A stretch of 6,173 bases of DNA from Collinsella sp. AF02-46-1 (GTDB taxonomy: Bacteria > Actinomycetota > Coriobacteriia > Coriobacteriales > Coriobacteriaceae). Positions within the stretch are counted from its first letter, which is position 1. Each line of letters begins with the position of its first letter. A program made the position numbers and the translations under genes. A model generated the notes under the pieces. It ran no database searches. It was not told the DNA's origin and worked only from the letters and a program-made list of their open reading frames with translations. Location of the stretch: positions 1 through 6,173 of the forward strand of contig CAKXKM010000089.1 of assembly GCA_934876235.1 (NCBI GenBank). The letters run 5' to 3'. Of this stretch, positions 1 to 5,958 are shown one piece after another.

Positions 1-41
1 GTTTAAGAGGCGGCGGTGCTGTTGTTTGAATTTTTGCAGTT

Positions 42-83
42 AAAGAGGTCCGTTTCCCTAGGTGGGGAAACGGACCTCTTTTT
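42..83. terminator. Strong hairpin terminator, probably bidirectional
   Basis: A perfect 17-bp inverted repeat (42-58 paired with 65-81) encloses a 6-base loop, TAGGTG. On the plus strand the right arm runs into five T (79-83), as in a classical intrinsic terminator. It would end transcription of a gene lying left of the window. On the minus strand the same stem lies about 45 bases after the stop of the surface-protein gene and ends in a shorter T run (TTTAACTG). It could therefore also stop that converging transcript. The stem is long and uninterrupted, so the structure itself is certain. Its direction of use is inferred. Confidence 0.85.
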
Positions 84-126
84 GTCTCTGGGCTTGTGGA
101 TTGGCGAAGACAATAACCGCTGGCAG

Positions 127-486
127 CTATTTTGAGTTCTTGATGCGGCGTGTGGCAGTGGCGGTTATTCCGAGGCCTGCGGCGGCGATTGCTGCGAGTG
201 CGATTGCGCTCGGCGCTGCGTCTCCCGTGTTCGCGAGCTTGCCGGCGGTCGTATCTGCTTGCTTGCCGCTGCTCGAGTTCGCTTGCTTGGTGGAGCTTGG
301 TAGGGCGTCTTTGCCGGTTGCAGGTGAGGCAACGGGCGGTGTCGCCTCGGCGGGTTGCGTTGAGCCGGAGGGAGGCACTGTCTCGGCGGGTTTCGTTATC
401 TCGGGCGAGGTGGCCTTGTCTGCTGCGGCCTTTGCCTCTTCGTATGCTTTGCAGGCGTCGTCATAGGCCGCTTGCGCCTTTTCCAA
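127..486 (-). CDS. C-terminal part of surface protein: linker and LANTG wall anchor
   Basis: This is the 3' half of the frameshifted gene. The open frame continues upstream of 486 as coiled-coil sequence, and 486 is only an internal TTG with no ribosome binding site, so this half is unlikely to be translated alone. Counting from 486, residues 1-25 finish the coiled coil and 26-82 form a Pro/Ser/Thr/Lys linker of the kind that spans peptidoglycan. LANTG then follows at 84-88 (plus-strand 223-237), with an Ala/Ile-rich membrane helix at about 92-111 and the positive tail RRIKNSK at 113-119. That order is the textbook sortase sorting signal. No sortase gene lies in the window. It ends with TAG at 127-129. 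Confidence 0.6.
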   Translation of the reverse strand: MEKAQAAYDDACKAYEEAKAAADKATSPEITKPAETVPPSGSTQPAEATPPVASPATGKDALPSSTKQANSSSGKQADTTAGKLANTGDAAPSAIALAAIAAAGLGITATATRRIKNSK

Positions 487-512
487 ATCGCTAAGGAGCG
501 CATTTCGCTTGG

Positions 513-1139
513 CTATGTCCTCGTCGATGTGGGCTTTAGCTTCCTTTGCCTCACTTTCGAAATACTGAACCTGTTTTCCTGGCTTTCGAGCCGGCGTTGG
601 TAGCGGTGAAGATCATCTTCACAAGATTCTTCTCGCCTTTCTGCCGCCATGATCTCACTGCGCAGCTGCTTAATATGCTCCTTAATAGCTGTGCTGGGCG
701 CCTCGTCGCCGAGCTCCTTGAGTACCTTATCTAATTCTGCCTGAAGGCCGCTTGTCCGGTTGTGGGCCTCATCGTATTTGGCTTGGGCTGCATCGACGTT
801 CGCTTGCATGGCGGGAAGGGGTTCCCTCCGTTTGGCGGCTTCCGTCACCACCATGTCGTGGATCTCTTGAAAAGCGGCAATGTCATCATCGATTACCGCA
901 AGTTTCTCAGGACTTGCGGCGTCTTTTGCGGCCTCGAGGTTTTTGAGCGCTTCCTGCATGGCTGCATACGCTTTTTCTTTTGCGGCGGCCGCATCTTCCG
1001 ACTGCAAGGCAGCTGCACCGGTGGGGGAACTGGTTTCCGCCGCGATCGCCGTTGCGGGGGCGATTCCCGCGACGAGTGCCGCGGAAAGGGCGATGCCCAA
1101 GGTTGCTCGTCTTGCTCTTCTTGCGAGAATGTCGTTCAT
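513..1139 (-). CDS. N-terminal part of surface protein: signal peptide and coiled coil
   Basis: This 208-residue frame starts at an ATG preceded by GAGGTG five bases upstream (1145-1150). Residues 1-34 form a secretion signal: a basic start (RRARR at 7-11), a hydrophobic core, and a likely cut near AIAA|ET. From about residue 45 to 189 the protein is charged and alanine-rich with heptad-like spacing, so a long alpha-helical coiled coil is expected outside the cell. The last 19 residues (190-208) are abruptly basic and Ser/Thr-rich. They are best explained as out-of-frame translation after the indel at 574-577. No enzymatic motif is visible. The coiled coil suggests a structural, adhesive or spacer role, but no specific family was recognised. 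Confidence 0.7.
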   Translation of the reverse strand: MNDILARRARRATLGIALSAALVAGIAPATAIAAETSSPTGAAALQSEDAAAAKEKAYAAMQEALKNLEAAKDAASPEKLAVIDDDIAAFQEIHDMVVTEAAKRREPLPAMQANVDAAQAKYDEAHNRTSGLQAELDKVLKELGDEAPSTAIKEHIKQLRSEIMAAERREESCEDDLHRYQRRLESQENRFSISKVRQRKLKPTSTRT

Positions 1140-1189
1140 CTCGGCACCTCATTTCAAGGGTCGGCGGCTCGGCTGGTAGCACTACTGTA

Positions 1190-1199
1190 AGTATACCAA
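1190..1199 (-). promoter_or_regulatory. Extended -10 promoter for the surface-protein gene
   Basis: On the minus strand the sequence TTGGTATACT contains a TATACT -10 box (1190-1195) directly preceded by TGG, which fits the extended -10 pattern TGn. No good -35 box lies 16-18 bases upstream, and extended -10 promoters often lack one. Initiation near 1183 would leave a leader of about 44 bases before the ATG at 1139. Confidence 0.45.
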
Positions 1200-1246
1200 G
1201 CGATTGGCGCGCCGCTGACCGGGCATGCGCACCCCTCCGCTTCTCT

Positions 1247-1264
1247 GGAAACCGAATCCCATTA
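1247..1264 (+). repeat. Solitary arm of the palindromic repeat found at 5959-6128
   Basis: GGAAACCGAATCCCATT matches the arm consensus GGAAAC-G-ATCCCA-T seen in the three-unit palindrome array near the end of the window. No inverted partner lies within 60 bases, so it is a half-unit or a decayed copy. It sits between the two divergent promoters, just upstream of the ABC operon's candidate -35 box. Confidence 0.5.
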
Positions 1265-1278
1265 GAAATGACGAGTTG

Positions 1279-1308
1279 TTTACGCTTCTTTTGGGCTCAC
1301 CGTACTAT
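1279..1308 (+). promoter_or_regulatory. Candidate promoter of the ABC exporter operon
   Basis: TTTACG (1279-1284) and TACTAT (1303-1308) are separated by 18 bases, and each matches its sigma-70 consensus at four of six positions. Initiation near 1315 would give a leader of about 38 bases before the ATG at 1353. Two 8-bp perfect palindromes, ATCATGAT (1307-1314) and ATTCGAAT (1313-1320), overlap the start region and might bind a regulator. This is a weak prediction from sequence alone. Confidence 0.3.
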
Positions 1309-1337
1309 CATGATTCGAATTGAGTGTGAATGATGAT

Positions 1338-1343
1338 AGGGAG
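1338..1343 (+). promoter_or_regulatory. Ribosome binding site that fixes the exporter start at 1353
   Basis: AGGGAG lies nine bases before the ATG at 1353. The in-frame TTG at 1320 would add 11 residues but has no Shine-Dalgarno sequence. It would also leave almost no leader after the candidate promoter. ATG 1353 is therefore preferred. Confidence 0.7.
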
Positions 1344-1352
1344 CGCCTTTTT

Positions 1353-3206
1353 ATGATTGAGCTGCTCAGGCGTTTTGGTGGTAAGTTTTGCCGATATATG
1401 GTGATTGGCCCTGCGTGCAAGTTGATCGAAGTGATCTTTGACCTGCTGACGCCGCTGGTGATTGCCCAGATGATCGATAAGGGCATTGGCTCGCACGACG
1501 TGAATGCCGTTATCCACTACGGCATGGTACTTGGCGCCATGGCCGTGATCGGCATCTCGTTTACGCTCGTCTGCCAAAAGATGGCGGCGCTCACCTCGCA
1601 GGGCATGGGTACCGATATCCGCGGCGCGCTCTACGAGCACATCAACAGGCTGAGCTATGCTGAGCTCGATCGCTTTGGCACGCCGTCGCTCATCACGCGC
1701 ATCACCAACGACGTCAACCAGGTGCAGCTTGCTGTGGCGCTGGGCGTGCGCATGCTTATCCGTTGGCCCTTCCTGGCCGTGGGTTCCATGGTTGCGGCCC
1801 TTGCCATCGACCTTAAGCTCGGCATTATCTTTTTGATCTGCACGCCCGCCATCGGCTTGGTGTTTTGGTTTGTCATGGCACGCTGCATTCCGTATTACAG
1901 GCAGCTGCAGGCAAAGCTCGACCGCATCGCGCTTATCTGCCGCGAAGACCTTTCAGGCGCTCGCGTGGTTCGCGCCTTCGTGCGCGAGGACCACGAGCGC
2001 GAGCGCTTTGCCCAAGCTGCCGATGACCAGGCCAATACTGCCATCGCGGTGGGTAAGCTCTCGTCGATCCTTAATCCCGTCACGTTTTTGGTGATGAACC
2101 TGGGCGTGTGCGCCATCCTGTGGGTGGGTGGCATCCAGGTCAACGTGGGTGAGCTCACGCAGGGTCAGGTCATGGCGTTTGTGAACTACATGACGCAGAC
2201 CCTGACCTCCATCGTGTACGTCGCCAACCTGGTTGTGGTCTTTACCAAGGCGAGCGCCAGTGCGTCGCGTATCAACGAGGTGCTCAATTGCGTGCCGAGC
2301 ATCACCGACGAGGGCAACCAGCCGGTCGCGCTGCCCAAGCCGGGCAATGCCGCCCCAGTTCCCGCGCTGAGCTTTGACCATGCGAGCTTCTCCTTTGGCG
2401 CGGGCGCGGCAAATGCCGTCAACGATGTGACCCTGGAACTCCCACTGGGCAAGACGCTCGGCATTATCGGCGGCACGGGCAGCGGCAAGTCCACACTCGC
2501 CTCGCTTATCTCGCGCCTGTACGATGCGAGCACCGGCAGCGTGAGCGTGATGGGCTCCGACGTGCGTGCCTGGCCGCTCGATCAGCTGCGCCATGTGGTC
2601 GCGGCCGTCCCGCAACGCGCGTCGCTGGTGAGCGGCACGATCCGCAGCAACCTGACCTGGCGTGACGAGTCGGCGACCGACGAGGAGCTCTGGGCGGCAC
2701 TCGACATGGCGCAGGCGAGCGAGTTCGTGCGCAACAAGCCGCAGGGGCTCGACGCCGCGGTCGAGGCGGGCGGCAAGAACTTTAGCGGTGGCCAGCGCCA
2801 GCGCCTGACTATTGCGCGTGCCCTGGTGGGCTCGCCGCAGGTCCTGATCATGGACGACTCCGCCTCGGCGCTCGATTTTAAGACCGATGCGGCGCTTCGT
2901 CACGCCATTCGCGAGCGCAGCATGCGCGGCGCTGCCGAGGGCGGTCTGCCGCTGACTACGGTCATTGTGAGCCAGCGCGTTTCGACCGTGCGCGACGCCG
3001 ACATGATCTGCGTGCTCGACCACGGCTCGGTCGCGGGCCTGGGCACGCACGATGAGCTCTACGCGACCTGCCAGCTCTATCGCGAGATTTGCCAGTCGCA
3101 GCTGCGCCGCGAGGAGCTCGAGGGCCAGCAGGGGAGCGCGACGTCCACGTCCACCCCAGGCGCCGCGTGCGCCCTGGCATCCACTTGCGCAAAGGAGGGC
3201 TGCTAA
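1353..3206 (+). CDS. ABC exporter half-transporter with degenerate catalytic site (TM287/BmrC-like)
   Basis: This 617-residue membrane protein has a type I exporter transmembrane domain followed by an ATPase domain. About six hydrophobic helices lie in residues 15-300. The conserved segment FGTPSLITRITNDVNQVQ, near the first cytoplasmic loop, is typical of heterodimeric multidrug-type exporters. In the nucleotide-binding domain (about 337-600) are Walker A GGTGSGKST (373-381), a Q-loop in VPQRASLVSGTI, signature SGGQ (478-481) and Walker B IMDD with Asp502 where the catalytic Glu is expected. Gln541 replaces the switch His (SQR). That pattern marks the degenerate partner of a heterodimer such as TM287, BmrC or LmrC. 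Its intact signature would complete the active site of the neighbouring protein. The stop codon abuts the next ATG, so the two are translationally coupled. The tail is Ser/Thr-rich with Cys606, Cys612 and Cys617. The substrate is unknown; drugs, lipids or peptides are all possible. Confidence 0.93.
   Translation: MIELLRRFGGKFCRYMVIGPACKLIEVIFDLLTPLVIAQMIDKGIGSHDVNAVIHYGMVLGAMAVIGISFTLVCQKMAALTSQGMGTDIRGALYEHINRLSYAELDRFGTPSLITRITNDVNQVQLAVALGVRMLIRWPFLAVGSMVAALAIDLKLGIIFLICTPAIGLVFWFVMARCIPYYRQLQAKLDRIALICREDLSGARVVRAFVREDHERERFAQAADDQANTAIAVGKLSSILNPVTFLVMNLGVCAILWVGGIQVNVGELTQGQVMAFVNYMTQTLTSIVYVANLVVVFTKASASASRINEVLNCVPSITDEGNQPVALPKPGNAAPVPALSFDHASFSFGAGAANAVNDVTLELPLGKTLGIIGGTGSGKSTLASLISRLYDASTGSVSVMGSDVRAWPLDQLRHVVAAVPQRASLVSGTIRSNLTWRDESATDEELWAALDMAQASEFVRNKPQGLDAAVEAGGKNFSGGQRQRLTIARALVGSPQVLIMDDSASALDFKTDAALRHAIRERSMRGAAEGGLPLTTVIVSQRVSTVRDADMICVLDHGSVAGLGTHDELYATCQLYREICQSQLRREELEGQQGSATSTSTPGAACALASTCAKEGC
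3193..3198 (+). promoter_or_regulatory. Ribosome binding site for the second exporter gene, inside the first
   Basis: A perfect AGGAGG lies eight bases before the ATG at 3207, within the last codons of the upstream gene, where it encodes part of the C-terminal Lys-Glu-Gly. This fixes 3207 as the start in spite of a second in-frame ATG at 3243. Confidence 0.8.
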
Positions 3207-5066
3207 ATGAATCCGTACACTTCTTCCGGCTCGGTCGCCACGATGACGGCCAACGTGTCCGGCAACGATAACCTCAACGACTTGGGTGATGGCCCGCATC
3301 AGCCCGGCGACCCCGAGCGCTACCCCGTGAGCGTGGTGACTCGCCGCCTACTGGGCTACGTCCGTCCGCACCGCGTCTCGTTTGCGGCGTCGTTTGTGAG
3401 CGCCGCCATCTCGGTGATCTTGCAGCTCTACACGCCCATCCTTATTGGCGAGGGCATCGACTTCATCGTCGCGGCGGGTCAGGTGGACTTCGACGCCTTG
3501 CTGCCGCTTGTTACCAAACTCGCCCTCGTCGTGGTGGGGGCCGCGGCCTTCCAGTGGCTGCAAGGCTATTGCGTCAACCGCCTGTCCTACGAGACGGTGC
3601 GCGACATGCGCGTGGAGGCAAGCGACAAGCTCAGCCGTATGCCGCTCAGCTTTATCGACGGCCATGCCCACGGCGACCTCATGAGCCGTGTGGTCAACGA
3701 CGTCGATCAGGTGGGTGACGGCCTGCTGCAGGGCTTTACGCAGCTCTTTACCGGCGTTATCACCATCGTTGGCACGCTCGCATTTATGCTCTCCATCAGC
3801 CTGACCATGACGCTTGTGGTGGTGCTCGTCACGCCACTTTCCATCTTTGCGGCCGGTGCCATCGCCAAGCTTTCCAATAAGAGCTTCACTGCTCAACAGT
3901 GCATCCAGGGCCAACTCGGCGGTCATATCGAGGAGTATGTGGGTGAGCAAAAGCTCGTGGACGCCTTCGCCTACGGCCCGCACGCTCAACAGCGCTTCGA
4001 TGTCCTCAACGCCGAGCTCTATACGGCGGGCGAGCGCGCGCAGTTTATGGGTTCGCTTTCCAACCCCGGAACGCGCTTTATCAATAACATCATCTACGCC
4101 GTGGTCGCCGTGATCGGCTGCGCGGGCGTGATCACAGGCGTGCCCGCGGCGCTCACGGTGGGCGGCGTGCAGATCTTCCTGTCCTACGCCAACCAGTACA
4201 CTAAGCCGTTCAACGAGGTCACCAACGTCATTACGCAGATCCAGACGGCGTATGCCTCGGCGCGCCGCATGTTCGCGCTGCTCGATGCACGCGAGCAGGA
4301 GCCCGACGCGGCGGATGCCGTGGAGCTTGTCGCCCCGCAGGGCGAGGTGACCTTTGAACACGTGGACTTTAGCTATATGCCCGATCGCAAACTGTTGCAG
4401 GATATCTGCATCGACGCCAAGCCCGGTATGCGCATTGCCCTCGTCGGTCCCACGGGCTGTGGCAAGACGACGCTCATCAACCTGCTGCTACGCTTTTACG
4501 ATATCGATGCTGGGCGCATCGCGGTCGATGGTCGCTCCTCGCGTGACTACACGCGTGCGAGCCTGCGCCGCGCCTTTGGCATGGTGCTGCAGGACACCTG
4601 GCTGTTTGAGGGCACGGTGGCCGAAAACATTGCCTACGGTTGCCCCGATGCCACGCGCGAGCAGATTGTCGAGGCCGCCAAGCGCGCTCATGCGCATAAG
4701 TTTATCGTGCAGCTGCCAGGCGGTTACGATACGGTGATCGGCGAGGGCGGCGGCACGTTTAGCCAGGGTCAAAAACAGCTGCTGTGCATCGCGCGCGTCA
4801 TGCTCACCGATCCGGCGATTCTGCTGCTGGACGAGGCAACGTCGAGCATCGATACGCGTACCGAGCTGCAGGTGCAGGCGGCATTCGACGAGCTCATGGC
4901 TGGCCGCACGAGCTTTGTCGTGGCACACCGCCTGTCGACGATTCGCAACGCCGATTGCATCCTGGTCATGCGCGATGGCGAGATTATCGAGCGCGGCACG
5001 CACGACGAGCTGCTGGCGGCAGGCGGCTTTTACGCCGAGCTCTACCGCAGCCAATTCGCCCAGTAA
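3207..5066 (+). CDS. ABC exporter half-transporter with catalytic site (TM288/BmrD-like)
   Basis: This 619-residue partner begins directly after the stop of the preceding gene. A polar N-terminal extension of about 45 residues precedes the first membrane helix, which is longer than in many relatives. The transmembrane domain (about 50-345, six helices) has the loop segment HGDLMSRVVNDVDQV typical of type I exporters. The ATPase domain (about 370-610) has Walker A GPTGCGKTT (414-422), a Q-loop in LQDTWLFEGTVAENI, Walker B LLLDE with catalytic Glu543, and switch His574 (AHRLSTI). Its signature is degenerate, SQGQ (519-522) in place of SGGQ. In known heterodimeric exporters the consensus ATP site pairs this kind of Walker A/B/His set with the partner's intact signature, which matches the upstream protein exactly. 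The likely role is ATP-driven export across the cytoplasmic membrane. No clear terminator follows, so some read-through into the flavodoxin-like gene is possible. Confidence 0.93.
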   Translation: MNPYTSSGSVATMTANVSGNDNLNDLGDGPHQPGDPERYPVSVVTRRLLGYVRPHRVSFAASFVSAAISVILQLYTPILIGEGIDFIVAAGQVDFDALLPLVTKLALVVVGAAAFQWLQGYCVNRLSYETVRDMRVEASDKLSRMPLSFIDGHAHGDLMSRVVNDVDQVGDGLLQGFTQLFTGVITIVGTLAFMLSISLTMTLVVVLVTPLSIFAAGAIAKLSNKSFTAQQCIQGQLGGHIEEYVGEQKLVDAFAYGPHAQQRFDVLNAELYTAGERAQFMGSLSNPGTRFINNIIYAVVAVIGCAGVITGVPAALTVGGVQIFLSYANQYTKPFNEVTNVITQIQTAYASARRMFALLDAREQEPDAADAVELVAPQGEVTFEHVDFSYMPDRKLLQDICIDAKPGMRIALVGPTGCGKTTLINLLLRFYDIDAGRIAVDGRSSRDYTRASLRRAFGMVLQDTWLFEGTVAENIAYGCPDATREQIVEAAKRAHAHKFIVQLPGGYDTVIGEGGGTFSQGQKQLLCIARVMLTDPAILLLDEATSSIDTRTELQVQAAFDELMAGRTSFVVAHRLSTIRNADCILVMRDGEIIERGTHDELLAAGGFYAELYRSQFAQ

Positions 5067-5106
5067 GCACGGCCGTGGGGCAAATGAAGCAATCGGCAGA
5101 CGGTGG

Positions 5107-5157
5107 TTTACATCTGCCACGTTAGTACTAAGATATTCATCTAATAAATTGCATTAG
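5107..5157 (+). promoter_or_regulatory. Candidate promoter with TTAG/CTAA operator-like palindromes
   Basis: TTTACA (5107-5112, five of six to consensus) and TAAGAT (5129-5134, four of six) are separated by 16 bases. The perfect palindrome TTAGTACTAA (5122-5131) overlaps the putative -10 box. A second inverted pair, CTAAT (5141-5145) and ATTAG (5153-5157), follows. This AT-rich stretch stands out from the GC-rich surroundings. TTAG...CTAA half-sites resemble the operators of some MarR/SlyA-family regulators (SlyA consensus TTAGCAAGCTAA). No regulator gene is in the window, so that link is speculative. Confidence 0.4.
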
Positions 5158-5179
5158 TGGCTTTAGTTTTGGGGGAAAC

Positions 5180-5183
5180 GAGG
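5180..5183 (+). promoter_or_regulatory. Ribosome binding site choosing between GTG 5188 and ATG 5194
   Basis: GAGG lies only four bases before the GTG at 5188 but ten before the ATG at 5194. The ATG has the more usual initiation codon and a workable distance, and it starts the protein close to the first beta strand as in other flavodoxins. The GTG start, two residues longer, cannot be excluded. Confidence 0.45.
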
Positions 5184-5193
5184 CAACGTGACT

Positions 5194-5745
5194 ATGACGT
5201 GCTCTTTGGTGGTCAACAGCAGGAGCGGTAATACCAGGATGGTTTCGGGCGCGATCAAGCGCGCTCTGCAGGCTGCCGGTGTTGAGTTTGTCCATGCCGC
5301 GGCGTTGAGCGACGATGCGGATGCAGATCAGGTTGCGCTCGAGGCGCAGGGCGCCTGCACGGCCGACACGGTGCTCGTCGGTTTTTGGTGCGACAAGGGC
5401 GCATGCACGCCTTCGGTCGCGGCGTTGCTCTCCGCCTTGCACGGCAAGCGCGTCTTTCTGTTTGGTACCTGCGGTTTTGGTGCCAGTCAGAGATATTACC
5501 AGCAGATTATCGATCGTGTGACCTCCAATTTGGCCGATGATGCCGAGCTGGTGGGCTGGGCAATGTGCCAGGGCAAGATGGGCCCCGCGGTCAAACAGCG
5601 CTACGAGGCCATGCTCGAGCAAGATCCCGATAACGCCCGCGCTAAGTTGCTGCTCGACAACTGGGTTGCCGCAAAGGATCATCCCACCAAGGATGATCTG
5701 GACCATATGGCGGCAGCGGCCAAGAAGGCCGTGCTGGGCGAGTAG
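5194..5745 (+). CDS. Short flavodoxin-like protein (BilS-type family suspected)
   Basis: This 183-residue soluble protein has a flavodoxin fold signature. A first beta strand (CSLVVNS) leads into the phosphate-binding loop SRSGNT (9-14), where FMN phosphate normally binds. Two further flavin-contact loops are plausible at GFWCDKGAC (63-71) and FGTCGFG (90-96). Later AMCQGKMG (124-130) and a C-terminal segment containing DHP-DD resemble short flavodoxins of gut anaerobes, including those annotated as BilS, the flavodoxin-like partner of bilirubin reductase BilR. That resemblance is from memory, and no bilR is in the window, so no gene symbol is given. The likely role is electron transfer or an FMN-dependent redox step in the cytoplasm. 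Six cysteines (3, 55, 66, 71, 93, 125) are present, and C66-x4-C71 lies in a predicted flavin loop. It probably forms its own transcription unit, with a promoter upstream and a terminator 43 bases downstream. Confidence 0.85.
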   Translation: MTCSLVVNSRSGNTRMVSGAIKRALQAAGVEFVHAAALSDDADADQVALEAQGACTADTVLVGFWCDKGACTPSVAALLSALHGKRVFLFGTCGFGASQRYYQQIIDRVTSNLADDAELVGWAMCQGKMGPAVKQRYEAMLEQDPDNARAKLLLDNWVAAKDHPTKDDLDHMAAAAKKAVLGE

Positions 5746-5787
5746 CTTCGCCGTTCGCGGTCCTTCGTGCAAAACAATACAAATGTG

Positions 5788-5815
5788 AAAGCCTCGAAGT
5801 TCTCGAGGCTTTTTT
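5788..5815 (+). terminator. Intrinsic terminator of the flavodoxin-like gene
   Basis: GCCTCGA (5791-5797) pairs with TCGAGGC (5803-5809) around the loop AGTTC. AAA (5788-5790) opposite TTT (5810-5812) extends the stem, and six T run from 5810 to 5815. It lies 43 bases after the TAG at 5745 and closes that transcript. Confidence 0.9.
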
Positions 5816-5834
5816 CTTGACAGGGGACCGCGCC

Positions 5835-5921
5835 GTGGCAAGCGTTTGGGGTGACATTTTCCATCACCCCGATGACGAGGTCGTCCTGGACAACACGCTC
5901 GCATGCGCTCGCTGGATGTAG
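5835..5921 (+). CDS. Possible 28-residue small ORF or remnant of a lost gene
   Basis: A GTG at 5835 opens 28 codons ending in TAG at 5919-5921, with AGGGG (5822-5826) eight bases upstream as a possible ribosome binding site. The reading (VWGDIFHHPDDEVVLDN, then TLACARWM) is compositionally protein-like, acidic and uses GC-rich codons, unlike the repeat that follows. It could be a genuine small protein or the 5' stub of a gene cut off at the palindrome array. A 7-bp hairpin, GGGGTGA/TCACCCC (5848-5854 with 5864-5870), lies inside it. No family is recognised with confidence. Confidence 0.25.
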   Translation: MASVWGDIFHHPDDEVVLDNTLACARWM

Positions 5922-5958
5922 TCAGAGCGGGACGGGCTTTCCGGATGGATGGGGTTTC

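Larger units (their letters stand above)
127..1139 (-). pseudogene. Frameshifted coiled-coil surface protein with LAxTG sorting signal
   Basis: Two minus-strand reading frames together make one plausible 337-residue secreted protein. It starts with a signal peptide, continues as a long Ala/Glu/Lys-rich coiled coil and a Pro/Ser/Thr-rich linker, and ends with LANTG, a hydrophobic helix and the basic tail RRIKNSK. The frames join at a run of four A on the coding strand (plus-strand 574-577). Restoring one A makes the whole span 1014 bases, which is divisible by three. It also replaces a basic 19-residue tail with coiled-coil sequence (QEKQVQYFESEAKEAKA). LAxTG-type signals are known substrates of class E sortases in high-GC Gram-positives, so wall anchoring is the likely fate of the intact protein. 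As read here the anchor is out of frame, so the product would be secreted unanchored. The cause could be a true mutation, phase variation or a sequencing error. The GGAAAAC context is not a canonical -1 slippery heptamer, so programmed shifting is less likely. Confidence 0.75.

Noticed and set aside
3..29. Possible last codons of an upstream gene ending in TGA at 27-29
   Set aside because: The position is consistent with the terminator downstream, but nine codons are too few to show coding.
570..580. Programmed -1 ribosomal frameshift in the surface-protein gene
   Set aside because: The direction of shift is correct and an AAAAC tail is present, but GGAAAAC does not fit the X-XXY-YYZ heptamer because the upstream tRNA would not re-pair. 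A base deletion is simpler.
1953..3299. Long minus-strand open frame of 448 codons opposite the first exporter gene
   Set aside because: It is antisense to an unambiguous ABC gene, is rich in His, Arg, Gly and Ala as expected for a shadow of GC-rich codons, and has no recognisable domain.
3348..4361. Minus-strand open frame of 337 codons opposite the second exporter gene
   Set aside because: It is a shadow of the real coding strand, with biased composition and no motif.
5068..5077. Perfect palindrome CACGGCCGTG just after the second exporter gene, considered as a terminator
   Set aside because: It has no loop to form a useful hairpin and no T run follows. The weak GGCAGA/TCTGCC hairpin further on (5095-5118) also lacks a T run.
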